Positions 35,474 to 44,671 are shown, counted from the first letter of the stretch. The stretch: DNA of 64,000 nucleotides from Halegenticoccus soli (GCF_002844195.1 NZ_PEND01000005.1:1-64000); one strand, 5' to 3'. Numbers and translations are program-made. The notes: generated by a model not told the origin, from the letters alone.

Positions 35474-36978
35474 TGACCGTCGACAGCCTCCGGGAGTACC
35501 TCTCTCTCCTGGAGTCACGGGGAGAACTCAACCGCATTTCGCGGGACGTTTCCTGGAACCTGCAGGCGAGCGCGGTGACGATGCGGGCTGATCAGACCGA
35601 CGACGCGGTGCCCGCCTTCGAATCGGTACCGAATTCGGGGGCGTGCGAAGCGCGGTTGATCGGCGATCCGTTTCGCGGCTCCCGCCGCCGTCCGTGGGAC
35701 CGCATCGCCGGGGCGCTCGGGCTACCGCGGGGTCTGACGGGCGGCGAGTATTACGAGGTTGTCATCGACCGCCTCAAGTCGCCGGTTCCGCCGACGGTCG
35801 TCGACCGAGAGGCGGCGCCGTGCAAGGAAGTCGTCGCGAAAGGGGAGCAGGTCAACTTGTTCGATCTCCCGTGGCCCTACATCCACGCCGGCGACGGCGG
35901 TCGGTACTCGAATCTCCACACTATCGTCACGTCGGATCCGGACTCCGAGTGGATCGACTGGTCGTATCACCGAGCGATGATCCACTCCGGGACGAAGGCG
36001 AGCGTGCTGTTCCTCGCTGGGGAACAGACGCCCAATCTCTACTACTACAAGTACGAACGGCGGGACGAACCGATGCCTATCGCGATCGCCGTGGGGACCG
36101 AACCCGCGGTTTCCCTCTCTTCGGTTATGTGGATTCCGACCGGCCGCGACGAAGCCGACTTCGCGGGCGGGTTGAAGCGGGCGCCGGTCGAACTGGTCCC
36201 GTGCGAAACGAACGATTTACTGGTGCCCGCCACCGCCGAGATCGTCATCGAGGGGTCGGTGCTCCCCGGGCGGCGGCTGGACGAGGGTCCGTTCGGCGAT
36301 TACTTCGGCTACATGCACGGACCCCGCCGATCGATGCCGGTCCTGCAGGTCGACGCGATAACCCACCGCGAACGGCCGTACGTCCCCTTCTGCGTGGAGG
36401 GGGTCGGCGTCGGCCACACGCTCAACTCCAGCACGACGATGGAGGTCGCTTGCGTCGGTCCCGATGCGACGCTCGGCCTGCGGACGGCCGGCTTCGACGT
36501 CGAACGGTGCGCTCCGTGGCGGTTCACGCCGCGAACGGTGTACACCGTCTCGACCGAGGTGTCCCGGCCGGGGTACCTACACAACCTGGCCAACTTCATC
36601 TTCACGACGTGGGGCATGCTCCACATCGACTTTTTCGTCTTCGTCGACACGGACGTCGATCCGCTCGATCAGCGCGCCGTCTTAGAGGCGATCGCGGTCA
36701 ACGCCGACCCGAACGAGGACTTCCACCAGTTCGGCGTGGAGACGATGCCGAAGGTCCCGCTCAACATCTATCAGACGCCGGAAGAGAAGGGCGACGCCGA
36801 GACGGGGACGTCGAAAACGAAGACCGCCAAGGCCTACATCGACGCGACTCGCGGCGACGACGCTCCCGCCAGGCCCGACTACCTGACCGACTCCGAACTC
36901 GTCCGGAAGGCGCGAGAGACGCTCGCGCGCGCCGGACTGCCCCTCGACGTCCAATCGCGATCGGAGGCGGCGTCGTGA
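35473..36978 (+). CDS. UbiD-family prenylated-FMN decarboxylase
   Basis: 501 residues, the standard UbiD length. Seen: SNLHTIVTSD (metal-ligand Asn region), YHRAMIHS (the His of the IHR-type motif), a GRDEADFAGGLKRAPVELV segment, and DEGPFGDYFGY, whose Glu matches the EGPFGE metal/acid motif. UbiD enzymes use prenylated FMN made by UbiX to decarboxylate or carboxylate aromatic and alpha,beta-unsaturated acids. No ubiX gene is present in the window. It is followed with a four-base overlap by a second UbiD-like protein, recalling paired UbiD systems such as phenylphosphate carboxylase or phthaloyl-CoA decarboxylase. Confidence 0.88.
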   Translation: MTVDSLREYLSLLESRGELNRISRDVSWNLQASAVTMRADQTDDAVPAFESVPNSGACEARLIGDPFRGSRRRPWDRIAGALGLPRGLTGGEYYEVVIDRLKSPVPPTVVDREAAPCKEVVAKGEQVNLFDLPWPYIHAGDGGRYSNLHTIVTSDPDSEWIDWSYHRAMIHSGTKASVLFLAGEQTPNLYYYKYERRDEPMPIAIAVGTEPAVSLSSVMWIPTGRDEADFAGGLKRAPVELVPCETNDLLVPATAEIVIEGSVLPGRRLDEGPFGDYFGYMHGPRRSMPVLQVDAITHRERPYVPFCVEGVGVGHTLNSSTTMEVACVGPDATLGLRTAGFDVERCAPWRFTPRTVYTVSTEVSRPGYLHNLANFIFTTWGMLHIDFFVFVDTDVDPLDQRAVLEAIAVNADPNEDFHQFGVETMPKVPLNIYQTPEEKGDAETGTSKTKTAKAYIDATRGDDAPARPDYLTDSELVRKARETLARAGLPLDVQSRSEAAS

Positions 36979-38369
36979 CGACGCTACGAGAACACGTCGC
37001 GGCGCTCGACGGCGCGGACGACCTCCTCCGCATCGAACAGCGCGTCCACTGGGCGACTGACGCGCCGGCGATCGCCGCGGAGGCGGCGCGCGAGAACGGG
37101 CCGGCGATCCTCTTCGAAAACGTCCCTGGGACGGCGAGGCTCGTGAGCGGGGCCTACGGCGGGCCCGACCAGATGCAGCCCCGAACGCGGATGCCGTGGT
37201 CGCGCGTCGCGGTGGCGCTCGGCCGCGACGGCGACCTACCGTACACGCGGCTCCTCCAACGCCTCTCGGCGACGGCGTCCGCGAACGCGACACCGACCCG
37301 GACGGAGCTCGCGGCGACGTACGGCGAGTCGGACCCCTATTCGCTCGGACTCCCCGCCGTCGGGTCCGCTGCGGGTCCGGCGGTCACGCTCGGGCTGATC
37401 GCCGTCTCCGCGGACGACGGGACGACGTGGGCGCCGATTCGAGGGGCGGTGAAGGGGAGCGCCGAACTCGTCGCGTCCGTTCCCGCGGCGCTCGGCGACT
37501 CCCTTTCGCCCGGAACCGACGCGACGATCGCGCTCGGCGCTCCGCTCGCCTGTCTCGTCGCGGCCGCGCTCAGGTGGACCGGCGACGCCGGGTACGGCGA
37601 TCCGCTGGGGATCGCCGGAACGCTCGACGAGGTGTCCGTCGCCGAAGCGCGGGGCGGACTCGTCCCGGCGAGCGCCGAGGCCATCCTCGACGGAACCGTG
37701 TCCGACGTCGGCGGACGCCCGTCGCGGCGGGCCGAGAGCTGGGAGTACGCCACCTCGACGACGGAGATCGGACTCCGGCTCACTGACATCGCGCTTCGGG
37801 ACGACCCGCTGATTCCGTTCACTCCGGTCGGCGCGCCGTTGGCCGACGACATCCACCTCGCCGGACTCGTCGAAGCCGCGCGGCTGTACCATCGGCTCAA
37901 CAGCTACTGGGGGGTCACTCCGGTAGAGTGGATCGCCCTCCCGGTCGAAACGAAACTGGGGATGTGTCTCGTCGCGAGCGAGATCCTCTACGCGGGATTC
38001 GAGTGGCAGCTGGCCAACACGCTGTTTTCGTTCTCGCGGCTGTTCGACAAGGTCCTCGTTCTCGACGCCGACGCGCCGGCGGCCACTCTCGCGCGGGCGT
38101 TCGACGACATGTGGGTGAAAGCCCACCCGTCTCACGACTGGCAGTTCAGCGAGCCGGCGGCGCCGGCCGCGACGGCGACGGCGTACCGTCGCGACGGGAC
38201 GCCGGGCTCGCGGCTGTACATCAACGCGACGTGGGACCCGCGGTGGGACGACGAGTACATCGCGCCGCGGGTGGGTTTCGAGACCTCGTTCCCGGACGAC
38301 GTCCGCGAGTTCGTCCTCGACAACTGGAGAGACATGGGGTTCTCGTCGACGCCGGAGGAGGAGGAGTGA
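36975..38369 (+). CDS. Degenerate UbiD-like partner protein
   Basis: 464 residues from a GTG overlapping the UbiD stop (GTGA). It keeps the UbiD scaffold: a REHVAALDGADDLLRIEQRV start, FENVPGTARLV, TPVGAPLADDIHLAGLVEAARLY, and the C-terminal part with NATWDPRWDDE. The cofactor/metal motifs are changed, however: no SNLHT-type Asn segment, no IHR-type His, and RRAESWEYAT where the first copy has DEGPFGDYFG. It is best read as a non-catalytic or structurally different partner of the upstream enzyme. UbiD pairs with dissimilar subunits are known. Confidence 0.75.
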   Translation: MTTLREHVAALDGADDLLRIEQRVHWATDAPAIAAEAARENGPAILFENVPGTARLVSGAYGGPDQMQPRTRMPWSRVAVALGRDGDLPYTRLLQRLSATASANATPTRTELAATYGESDPYSLGLPAVGSAAGPAVTLGLIAVSADDGTTWAPIRGAVKGSAELVASVPAALGDSLSPGTDATIALGAPLACLVAAALRWTGDAGYGDPLGIAGTLDEVSVAEARGGLVPASAEAILDGTVSDVGGRPSRRAESWEYATSTTEIGLRLTDIALRDDPLIPFTPVGAPLADDIHLAGLVEAARLYHRLNSYWGVTPVEWIALPVETKLGMCLVASEILYAGFEWQLANTLFSFSRLFDKVLVLDADAPAATLARAFDDMWVKAHPSHDWQFSEPAAPAATATAYRRDGTPGSRLYINATWDPRWDDEYIAPRVGFETSFPDDVREFVLDNWRDMGFSSTPEEEE

Positions 38370-39319
38370 GACCCGTGCGACGAATCACGGTGAGCGACGG
38401 CAGCCCCGAAGGGACGAACAGCGCGTACGCCCTTCCGGAGCGCGGCGTCGTGATCGACCCCGGTCCGCCGGGCGACGCTTCGTGGGAGCGGCTCGTCGAC
38501 GGACTCGCCGACGCCGGCCTCCCGATTTCGGCGGTTTCGGCGGTCTTCGTGACTCACTGGCACGTCGACCACGCCGGACTCGCCACGCGGCTATCCGACC
38601 GCGCCGACGCGGCCCTCTACTTGCACCGAGGCGACGCCCCCCTGGTCGCCGACTACGCCCGGGAGCGCGCGCGGCGAGTCGAGCGCGACGCGAGGCGGTT
38701 GACCGAGTGGGGGGTTCCCGAGGAAGCCGTCCGGACGGTGCGAGCGGGGGACGAGCCCTCGCCGCTGCCGGCGCAGTTTCCGGTTCGACCGCTGACGGAC
38801 GGCGACCGGGTTGCCGGAGTCGAGTGCCTCCACGCCCCCGGTCACACGCTCGGCCATGCCGCGTTCGCCGCCGACGGCGCGCTCTACGTCGGCGACGCCG
38901 TGCTCCCGGCCTACACGCCGAACGTCGGAGGAAGCGACACGCGCGTCGAAAACCCGCTCGACACCTACCTCCGAACGCTCGACAGGCTCCGCTCTCGCCC
39001 CGAGACGGCGCGTCCGGGTCATGGTTCGGAGGTGGCGCTCGCGGCGCGCATCGACGAAATCCGCTCGCACCACGCGGAGCGCCGCCGGCGAATCTACGCG
39101 ATCGTCGAAGAGCGGGGGCCGAGTACGCCGTGGGACGTTGCGACGCGGTGTTTCGGAGAGCTGCGCGGTATTCACGTCAAAATGGGCGCCGGCGAGGCGG
39201 CCGCCCACCTGTCGCACCTCGAAGCGACCGGCCACGTCGACCGCGCATCCGACGACCCGGTCGCCTTCGCCCCGACGGATCGCGGCGACCCGGACGACCT
39301 CACGTTCCGGTCGGCGTGA
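38366..39319 (+). CDS. Metallo-beta-lactamase-fold hydrolase with C-terminal winged helix
   Basis: 317 residues from the GTG overlapping the previous stop; a second GTG at 38375 is possible. The zinc motif HWHVDHAG (His64, His66, Asp68, His69) and later HAPGHTLGHA and PGHGSE complete the metal site. Residues about 240-290 look like the winged helix seen in LACTB2/thioesterase-like MBL proteins. It is third in a coupled unit with the UbiD pair, so it may act as a CoA-thioester hydrolase or lactonase in that pathway. The 3' end overlaps the convergent HMG-CoA-synthase-like gene by about 20 bp. Confidence 0.85.
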   Translation: MRPVRRITVSDGSPEGTNSAYALPERGVVIDPGPPGDASWERLVDGLADAGLPISAVSAVFVTHWHVDHAGLATRLSDRADAALYLHRGDAPLVADYARERARRVERDARRLTEWGVPEEAVRTVRAGDEPSPLPAQFPVRPLTDGDRVAGVECLHAPGHTLGHAAFAADGALYVGDAVLPAYTPNVGGSDTRVENPLDTYLRTLDRLRSRPETARPGHGSEVALAARIDEIRSHHAERRRRIYAIVEERGPSTPWDVATRCFGELRGIHVKMGAGEAAAHLSHLEATGHVDRASDDPVAFAPTDRGDPDDLTFRSA

Positions 39320-40715
39320 ACTTGACGCCGTACCGCGGAATCCCCTCCTGTTCGTAGATCCTCCGTATCACCGCTCGCACCTCGTCGCCGACCGCCACCG
39401 TTTCCGGATCTACGTCGGTGAGCTGCGCCGGGAGCGTCGCCGATCCGTCGTCGGTCGAGAGTTCGACGATAGCGACGCCGTACGCGCCGTCGCGCCGCTG
39501 CTGGTCGGTGAACTCGGGCGGCGCGCCGCCCTGACCGATCACGGTCACCGCTCGAACTCGTCCGACGCGCGGGAGTTCCACCCGGTCGAAATCGACGTTT
39601 CGATGGCACTCCGGGCAGACGCCTTCCGGGGGAAACGCGAGCGACCCGCACCGGGGGCACGTTCCGGCGACGAGCCGGTAGCGCTGGTCGAGCGAGCGCC
39701 GCCACGACGGGAGGCTGACGTGCGCTCCGCCGCCGGCCACCTCGGCTCCGCCGACGTAGCCGCGCTGCCGGAGGTACGCCGGATACGCTATCCGCTCGCC
39801 GCGGTCGAGCTGATCGTCGAGTCCGGCGTCCGCGCTCCCCTCGAAGAGCATCGCGGTCGCGCCCCCGCCGCTCCCGAAGAAAACCGCGAGCGTTCGATCG
39901 TCTCCCCGCGCCGACGCGAGCCCCGAGAGCAGTCCGAGCGGGACGCCCGCCGCGCCGGCGTCGCCCACTCGATCGACCACGGTCCCGCGACGCAACGGTT
40001 CGGTGTCCAGCGGTAGCCCGCGAGTCGCACGCGTCGGCGTCCGAGTATCGGGCTGGTGAATCGCGGCGGCGTGGACGTTCGAGACGTCCGCATCGAGGCG
40101 ATTGACGGCCTCGATCACGCTGGTCCGAACCGCGTCGCGCTCGTACGCTGTCGCGCCGAGCCCCGCGACTTCGTCGTCCCCCCGCTCCCGATAGCGGACC
40201 CCGGGGAACTCGTCGACGTACGTGGCCGAATCCAGGTGGGTGACGGCGGCCGAGTCTGTGACGAGAAACGCCGCCGCGCCGGCGCCGAAGGGGTGATCCG
40301 CGCCGGCCGGGTCACCCCGCGGCAGGTCCGACGCGACAGCCAGCGCGGGTGAGGTCGCGGAGAGGCAGGCGGAGAGCGCCTGCGCCCCCGAGAGGGTGCT
40401 CTGCGCGTGCGTGCGGACCGAAACGGACTCCGAGAGCCCGAGCGCGCGGACGAGCCGAGGGGCGAGCGCCTCCTCTTCCAACGGGGGCGTCGTCGTGGCG
40501 AAGCTCACGAGCGAGACGTCGCGCGGATCGACGCCGCCTTCGGCCATCGCGGCCTCGGCCGCCGCGATTCCCAGCGTCAGCGCGTCCTCGTCCGCGGTCG
40601 GGACCGCCTTCTCCTCGATTCCGGTCCCCGAGAACCGCCCCCACGCGTCCGCCACCGCGTCGGCGGAGATCCGAAGGCGCGGAATGCAGACGCCGGCGGC
40701 TTCGATACCCCTCAC
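39300..40715 (-). CDS. HMG-CoA-synthase-like/DUF35 fusion protein lacking the usual nucleophile
   Basis: 471 residues from GTG 40715. Residues about 1-310 have the HMG-CoA synthase-like thiolase fold (GVCIPRLRI, DEDALTLGIAAAE, SFATTTPPLEEE, AIHQPD with His220). Where the catalytic Cys sits in NACYGG-type motifs, this protein has QSTLSG, with Thr107. Residues about 335-470 are a DUF35 module: rubredoxin-like zinc ribbon (Cys353, 356, 367, 370) then an OB fold. In archaea, thiolase, HMG-CoA synthase and DUF35 form a channelling complex. Here the last two are fused and the gene is coupled to a thiolase by a four-base overlap. Confidence 0.82.
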   Translation of the reverse strand: MRGIEAAGVCIPRLRISADAVADAWGRFSGTGIEEKAVPTADEDALTLGIAAAEAAMAEGGVDPRDVSLVSFATTTPPLEEEALAPRLVRALGLSESVSVRTHAQSTLSGAQALSACLSATSPALAVASDLPRGDPAGADHPFGAGAAAFLVTDSAAVTHLDSATYVDEFPGVRYRERGDDEVAGLGATAYERDAVRTSVIEAVNRLDADVSNVHAAAIHQPDTRTPTRATRGLPLDTEPLRRGTVVDRVGDAGAAGVPLGLLSGLASARGDDRTLAVFFGSGGGATAMLFEGSADAGLDDQLDRGERIAYPAYLRQRGYVGGAEVAGGGAHVSLPSWRRSLDQRYRLVAGTCPRCGSLAFPPEGVCPECHRNVDFDRVELPRVGRVRAVTVIGQGGAPPEFTDQQRRDGAYGVAIVELSTDDGSATLPAQLTDVDPETVAVGDEVRAVIRRIYEQEGIPRYGVKFTPTGT

Positions 40716-41887
40716 GCGGATCCCTCCGCCGAGCGCTCGAAGACGTGGACCGTCGCGCTCCCCCCGCTTCCGCCGACGTTGTGGGCGAGCCCGTACCGCG
40801 GATTCTCGACCTGCGTGTGCGCTCCGCCGCGGAGTTGCTCGAACGCCTCGACTATCTGCCCGGTCCCGGTCGCCCCGATGGGGTGGCCCTTCGATTTGAG
40901 GCCGCCGCTGGTGTTGACCGGGAGGGCCCCGTCGGGATCGGTCACGCCGTCCCGGAGAAGCTGTCCCCCCTCGCCCCGTTCGCAGAACCCGAGGTCCTCG
41001 TAGGCCACGATCTCGGCGATCGCGAAGCAGTCGTGGACCTCGGCGAAGTCCACGTCCCCGGGTTCGATGCCCGCCTCGTCGTACGCGCGCTCGGCGGCGC
41101 GGCGGCTGGCGGGAATACCCGTGAGCGTGCCGCGCTGGAACAGTCCCACCCGGTCGCTCGACGCGCCCATCCCGGCGACCCGAACCGGTCTGTCGGTCAC
41201 CTCGCGGGCGACCTCTTCGCTCGCCACGAGGACGGCGCTCGCGCCGTCGGTCGTCGGACAGCAGTGATAGAGGGTGAGCGGGTCGGCGACGGTCGGCGCC
41301 GACGTCGCGTCCTCGAGCGTGCACTCGAAGCCGAGCTGGGCGTTCGGGTTCCGGGCACCGTTGCGGTGATTCTTCACGGCGACGCGGGAGAGGTCCTCCG
41401 CCGTCGTTCCGTACTCGTCCATGTGTGCGCTCGCCATCTGGGCGTAGACGCCGGCGAAGGTCGTCCCCGAGAGGCGCTCCCACTCGGTCTCGCCGCTCAC
41501 CCCGAGCCACCACTTCGTGTGATCCGAACCGGTGTCGGTCATGATTTCGTACCCGCCGGCGAGAACGACGTCCGCGAGACCGGCGCGGACGGCGGTCACC
41601 GCGTTTCTGAAGGCGAAACCGCTCGCCGAGCACGCGTTCTCGACGCGCGTCGTCGGTATCCCGTGCAACCCGACGTGTTCGGTCACCGCCGGTCCGCTCA
41701 GCCCGAGCTGTCGCCCCCCGACGCCGAGGGTACCGACGAACGCCTCTTCGATCCGCTCTCGCTCGAACCCTCCGTCGACGCTGTCGAGCGCGCGTTCGAA
41801 CGCCGTTTCGAACAGCGACCGGTAGCTCTCGTCGGGAAACGAGCCGAACGGCGACTGGCCCGCTCCGACGACATACGCCTCTGTCAT
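40712..41887 (-). CDS. Thiolase-family acyl-CoA acetyltransferase (SCP-x-like)
   Basis: 391 residues. Active-site Cys86 is in RVENACSASGFA. The later motifs HDCFAIAEI and SKGHPIGATG carry the catalytic His residues, and the C-terminal NVGGSGGSATVHV matches the archaeal/SCP-x branch. It should cleave 3-oxoacyl-CoA with CoA or condense two acyl-CoAs; in this context thiolysis is likelier. The stop overlaps the start of the HMG-CoA-synthase-like/DUF35 gene, which suggests that the two form a complex. Confidence 0.9.
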   Translation of the reverse strand: MTEAYVVGAGQSPFGSFPDESYRSLFETAFERALDSVDGGFERERIEEAFVGTLGVGGRQLGLSGPAVTEHVGLHGIPTTRVENACSASGFAFRNAVTAVRAGLADVVLAGGYEIMTDTGSDHTKWWLGVSGETEWERLSGTTFAGVYAQMASAHMDEYGTTAEDLSRVAVKNHRNGARNPNAQLGFECTLEDATSAPTVADPLTLYHCCPTTDGASAVLVASEEVAREVTDRPVRVAGMGASSDRVGLFQRGTLTGIPASRRAAERAYDEAGIEPGDVDFAEVHDCFAIAEIVAYEDLGFCERGEGGQLLRDGVTDPDGALPVNTSGGLKSKGHPIGATGTGQIVEAFEQLRGGAHTQVENPRYGLAHNVGGSGGSATVHVFERSAEGSA

Positions 41888-42067
41888 ACTCTCACAACGG
41901 GGACAGGGGCTAAAAAATCATAGGGCAGAACGCGGGTGAGCGCGCTGCCGCGACCCTCCGGCCGCACCGCCTCCTCGTCTCCGGTTGCGTCTATCGTCCC
42001 TTCAGTGGCCTCTCGGACCCCGAGCGGAGCACGAGCATTTATCAGGGTCGCTGTGATTGTCCATCAC

Positions 42068-43222
42068 ATGGGCCTGATAGAGAACGCGCTGTCTCCCGAG
42101 AACCGGGAGATACGCGATCGAGCCGCATCGTTCGCAGCCGAGGTCGTCGCGCCGCGAGCCGCCGAGATCGAAGCGACCGACGAGTTCCCGCGCGACGTGA
42201 TGGAGGCCGCCGCCGAGTACGATCTCCTGGGAATCCTCCTGCCGACGGAGTACGGGGGCGTCGATTCGGACTTTCTCTCGTACTGCCTCGCCATCGAGGA
42301 GGTGGCGCGCGAGAGTGGGGCCGTCGCCGAGAGCATTCAGGGACATACCTTCGCCGCGCTCCCGATCGCCCGGTACGGAACGGACGAACAGCGCGAGGCG
42401 CACTTGCGCGGGATGGCCGCGGGCGAGAGGATCGGGGCGATGCTGCTGACGGAACCGGGCGCGGGGAGTTCGCCGTCTCAACTCGAAACCGTCGCCGAAG
42501 CGCGGGGCCAAGAGTACGTCATCTCGGGCGAGAAGTCGTTCGGCACCAACGCGGGAGTCGCCGACGTCCACCTCGTCGTCGCGCGCGTCCGCCCCGCCCC
42601 GGATGATTCCCACGGCGTGAGCGCGTTTCTCGTTCCCGGCGTCGAAGGCGCGGAGGGGCTCAGCTTCGAGCGCGCGGCGTTCATGGGGATGCGGGGACAT
42701 GTCACGGGCGACACCACGTTCGACGAGGTGTCCGTTCCGCGCGAGGCCCTGCTCGGCGACGTCGGGCAGGGGTTCCGCATCGCGATGGGCACCATCGACA
42801 TGGCTCGCACCGGGCTGGGTGCGATCGGAACCGGCATCGCGCGGGCGGCGTTCGACCGCTCGGTCGAGTACGCCGGCGAACGGGAACAGGGCGGACGGGC
42901 CGTCGGGAACTACCAGGCCGTCCAGGTTCTCGTCGCGGAGATGGACACCCGCCTCGACGCCGCCCGGCATCTCGTGTTCGACTCCGCGGCAGCGATCGCC
43001 GACGGGGAGGGGGACACGCGAGCGTCGAGCAAGGCGAAGTTCGCCGCGAGTGACGCCGCGGAGTTCGTAACGCGCAACGCCGTACAGGTACACGGCGGCA
43101 AGGGCTACCGGAAAGACCTGCCGCTCGAACGCTACTACCGCGATGCGAAGATTCTGAGCATCATCGGCGGGACGACGGAGATACAAAAGACGACCGTCGC
43201 TCGGTCCGTACTCGACCTCTGA
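42068..43222 (+). CDS. Acyl-CoA dehydrogenase family protein
   Basis: 384 residues from ATG 42068 (MGLIENALSPENREI). It has the three-domain fold. FAD/substrate motifs include LTEPGAGSS near residue 126, the C-terminal flavin motif VQVHGGKGYRKDLPLERYYRDAK and the IIGGTTEIQ end. In medium- and short-chain enzymes the position before GT is the catalytic Glu (YEGT); here it is Gly. The base may sit on another helix, as in isovaleryl-CoA dehydrogenase, or the reaction may differ. It is divergent from the thiolase operon. Confidence 0.9.
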   Translation: MGLIENALSPENREIRDRAASFAAEVVAPRAAEIEATDEFPRDVMEAAAEYDLLGILLPTEYGGVDSDFLSYCLAIEEVARESGAVAESIQGHTFAALPIARYGTDEQREAHLRGMAAGERIGAMLLTEPGAGSSPSQLETVAEARGQEYVISGEKSFGTNAGVADVHLVVARVRPAPDDSHGVSAFLVPGVEGAEGLSFERAAFMGMRGHVTGDTTFDEVSVPREALLGDVGQGFRIAMGTIDMARTGLGAIGTGIARAAFDRSVEYAGEREQGGRAVGNYQAVQVLVAEMDTRLDAARHLVFDSAAAIADGEGDTRASSKAKFAASDAAEFVTRNAVQVHGGKGYRKDLPLERYYRDAKILSIIGGTTEIQKTTVARSVLDL

Positions 43223-43311
43223 GTCCGGACCCGGCTTGATCCGTTCACCGCCGACTTTCGCCGCTCACAGACCACATTCGAGATACCGGCTGCCGGGCGG
43301 TTCGTTAGTCG

Positions 43312-44157
43312 TCAGTCGTCAGTAGCGGGCCCCTCGACCGTCTTCTCGCCGAGCTCGGCGGCGACGAAGTCGGGCTCGCGCTTCTCGAGGAACGCGGAGA
43401 TCCCTTCCTCGGCGCCGGGCGTCTCGAAGAGCTGGTTTTGCAGTTCGCGTTCGTGGGCCAGGGCGTCCCACAGCGGCAGTTCCATCCCCTCGTTGACGGC
43501 GAGTTTGTCGAACCCGACGGCGCGGTTCGGCAGCTCTGCGATCTGGTGGGCGAACTCCAGCGCCTTCCCCTCGACCTCCTCGGGGGGGTGGAGTTCGTCG
43601 AAGAGCCCAATCTCGTGCGCCTCCTCGGGGTCCAGCGTCTCGCCGGTGACCATCATCTTCAGCGCCTTCGACCGGCCGATGTACCGGGGGAGGAGTTGGG
43701 TCCCCGCTTCGCCGGGGATGAGACCGAGTTTCACTTCGGGAACCCCGACGTTGTAGTCCGGATCGTCGCCGATGAACCGGAAGTCACAGGCGAGCGCGAA
43801 TTCCAGTCCGCCGCCCATGCAGTGGCCGTCGACGGCGGCGATGAAGAGCGTGTCCGTCGTCCGCATCTTCATGATCGTCTCCTTGCTCGTCTGGCTCGCC
43901 TTGCCGATGTGCCGGCCCGTCTCTTCCTGGAGGGCCTGAATATCGTATCCGGACGAGAAGAACGTCTCGTTCTCACTGGCGAGGACCGCGACGCGCACGT
44001 CCTCGTCGAACCGGACGCTTTCGACCGCCGACTGGAGCTCGATTATCATATCGAGGTCGTGTGCGTTCGCCGGCGGCCGGTCGATTCGAAGGATCCCAAC
44101 GTGGCCGTCCATGCTGGTCGTAAAGTTCTCTAGCTCGAGGTCGCTAAACGACTCCAT
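43312..44157 (-). CDS. Enoyl-CoA hydratase/isomerase (crotonase fold)
   Basis: 281 residues. Both catalytic Glu positions of classical hydratases are present: GGGLEFALACD and VGVPEVKLGLIP. The oxyanion-hole segment is ASENETFFSSGYDI. It probably hydrates a 2,3-enoyl-CoA in the ring-cleavage or beta-oxidation branch. It is a single gene facing the PPOX-like gene at 44237 across a short divergent promoter, with TATATAAG at 44183-44190. Confidence 0.88.
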   Translation of the reverse strand: MESFSDLELENFTTSMDGHVGILRIDRPPANAHDLDMIIELQSAVESVRFDEDVRVAVLASENETFFSSGYDIQALQEETGRHIGKASQTSKETIMKMRTTDTLFIAAVDGHCMGGGLEFALACDFRFIGDDPDYNVGVPEVKLGLIPGEAGTQLLPRYIGRSKALKMMVTGETLDPEEAHEIGLFDELHPPEEVEGKALEFAHQIAELPNRAVGFDKLAVNEGMELPLWDALAHERELQNQLFETPGAEEGISAFLEKREPDFVAAELGEKTVEGPATDD

Positions 44158-44236
44158 GCATGCAGTGCGTCACCGTGTGTCCATATATAAGTTTTCATGG
44201 GGCAACATTCAATTCGGCGCGTTCTGATCCCTAGCC

Positions 44237-44671
44237 ATGCCGCGCAACTACGGCAAGATCGCACTCTCGGATCGCGAACGCCGACGGCTCCTCGACGACG
44301 CCCCGGTGATGCGGTTCGCAAGCGTCGACGGCGACGGCGTGCCGCACGTCGTTCCGGTCGCCTTCGCCGAGGTCGACGGCGACCTCTGTTTCGAAACCGA
44401 CGAGGATTCGATCAAGACGCGGAACGTGCGGGAGACGGGAAAAGCCTCCGCGGTTGTCGACGCCGGCGCCGACGACTACTCGAAGCACCGCGGCGTCATG
44501 TGGCGGGGCGACGCGCGCGTCGTGGCCGACCGCGAGACGGAAATGGAGATCGAGCGCGCCCTCTTCGGGACGGTCAAATCCGTTCCCGACGCGGGCGGAC
44601 ACGAGCGGGTGAAAATCGCCCTCCGCCCGGAGACCGAGGTGTCGTGGGACTTCCGGAAACTCGCCCCCTAG
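44237..44671 (+). CDS. Pyridoxamine 5'-phosphate oxidase-like (PPOX) flavin/F420-binding protein
   Basis: 144 residues, a split-barrel fold: MRFASVDGDGVPHVVPVAFA, then LCFETDEDSIKTRNVRETG, VMWRGDARVV and ALRPETEVSWDF. Such proteins bind FMN, F420 or haem and may reduce unsaturated substrates. Which cofactor cannot be read. It points at the Paa operon, and its stop is convergent with the zinc-ribbon gene (four-base overlap), so it is probably not co-transcribed with it. Confidence 0.8.
   Translation: MPRNYGKIALSDRERRRLLDDAPVMRFASVDGDGVPHVVPVAFAEVDGDLCFETDEDSIKTRNVRETGKASAVVDAGADDYSKHRGVMWRGDARVVADRETEMEIERALFGTVKSVPDAGGHERVKIALRPETEVSWDFRKLAP

Noticed and set aside
35643-36974. Upstream extension of the second UbiD-like ORF
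   Set aside because: The open frame extends over the first UbiD gene but is Arg-rich nonsense there; the real start is the GTG overlapping the UbiD stop.
40716-41633. Upstream extension of the HMG-CoA-synthase-like/DUF35 frame
   Set aside because: It overlaps the thiolase gene in another frame and lacks any domain; the coupled GTG at 40715 is the sensible start.
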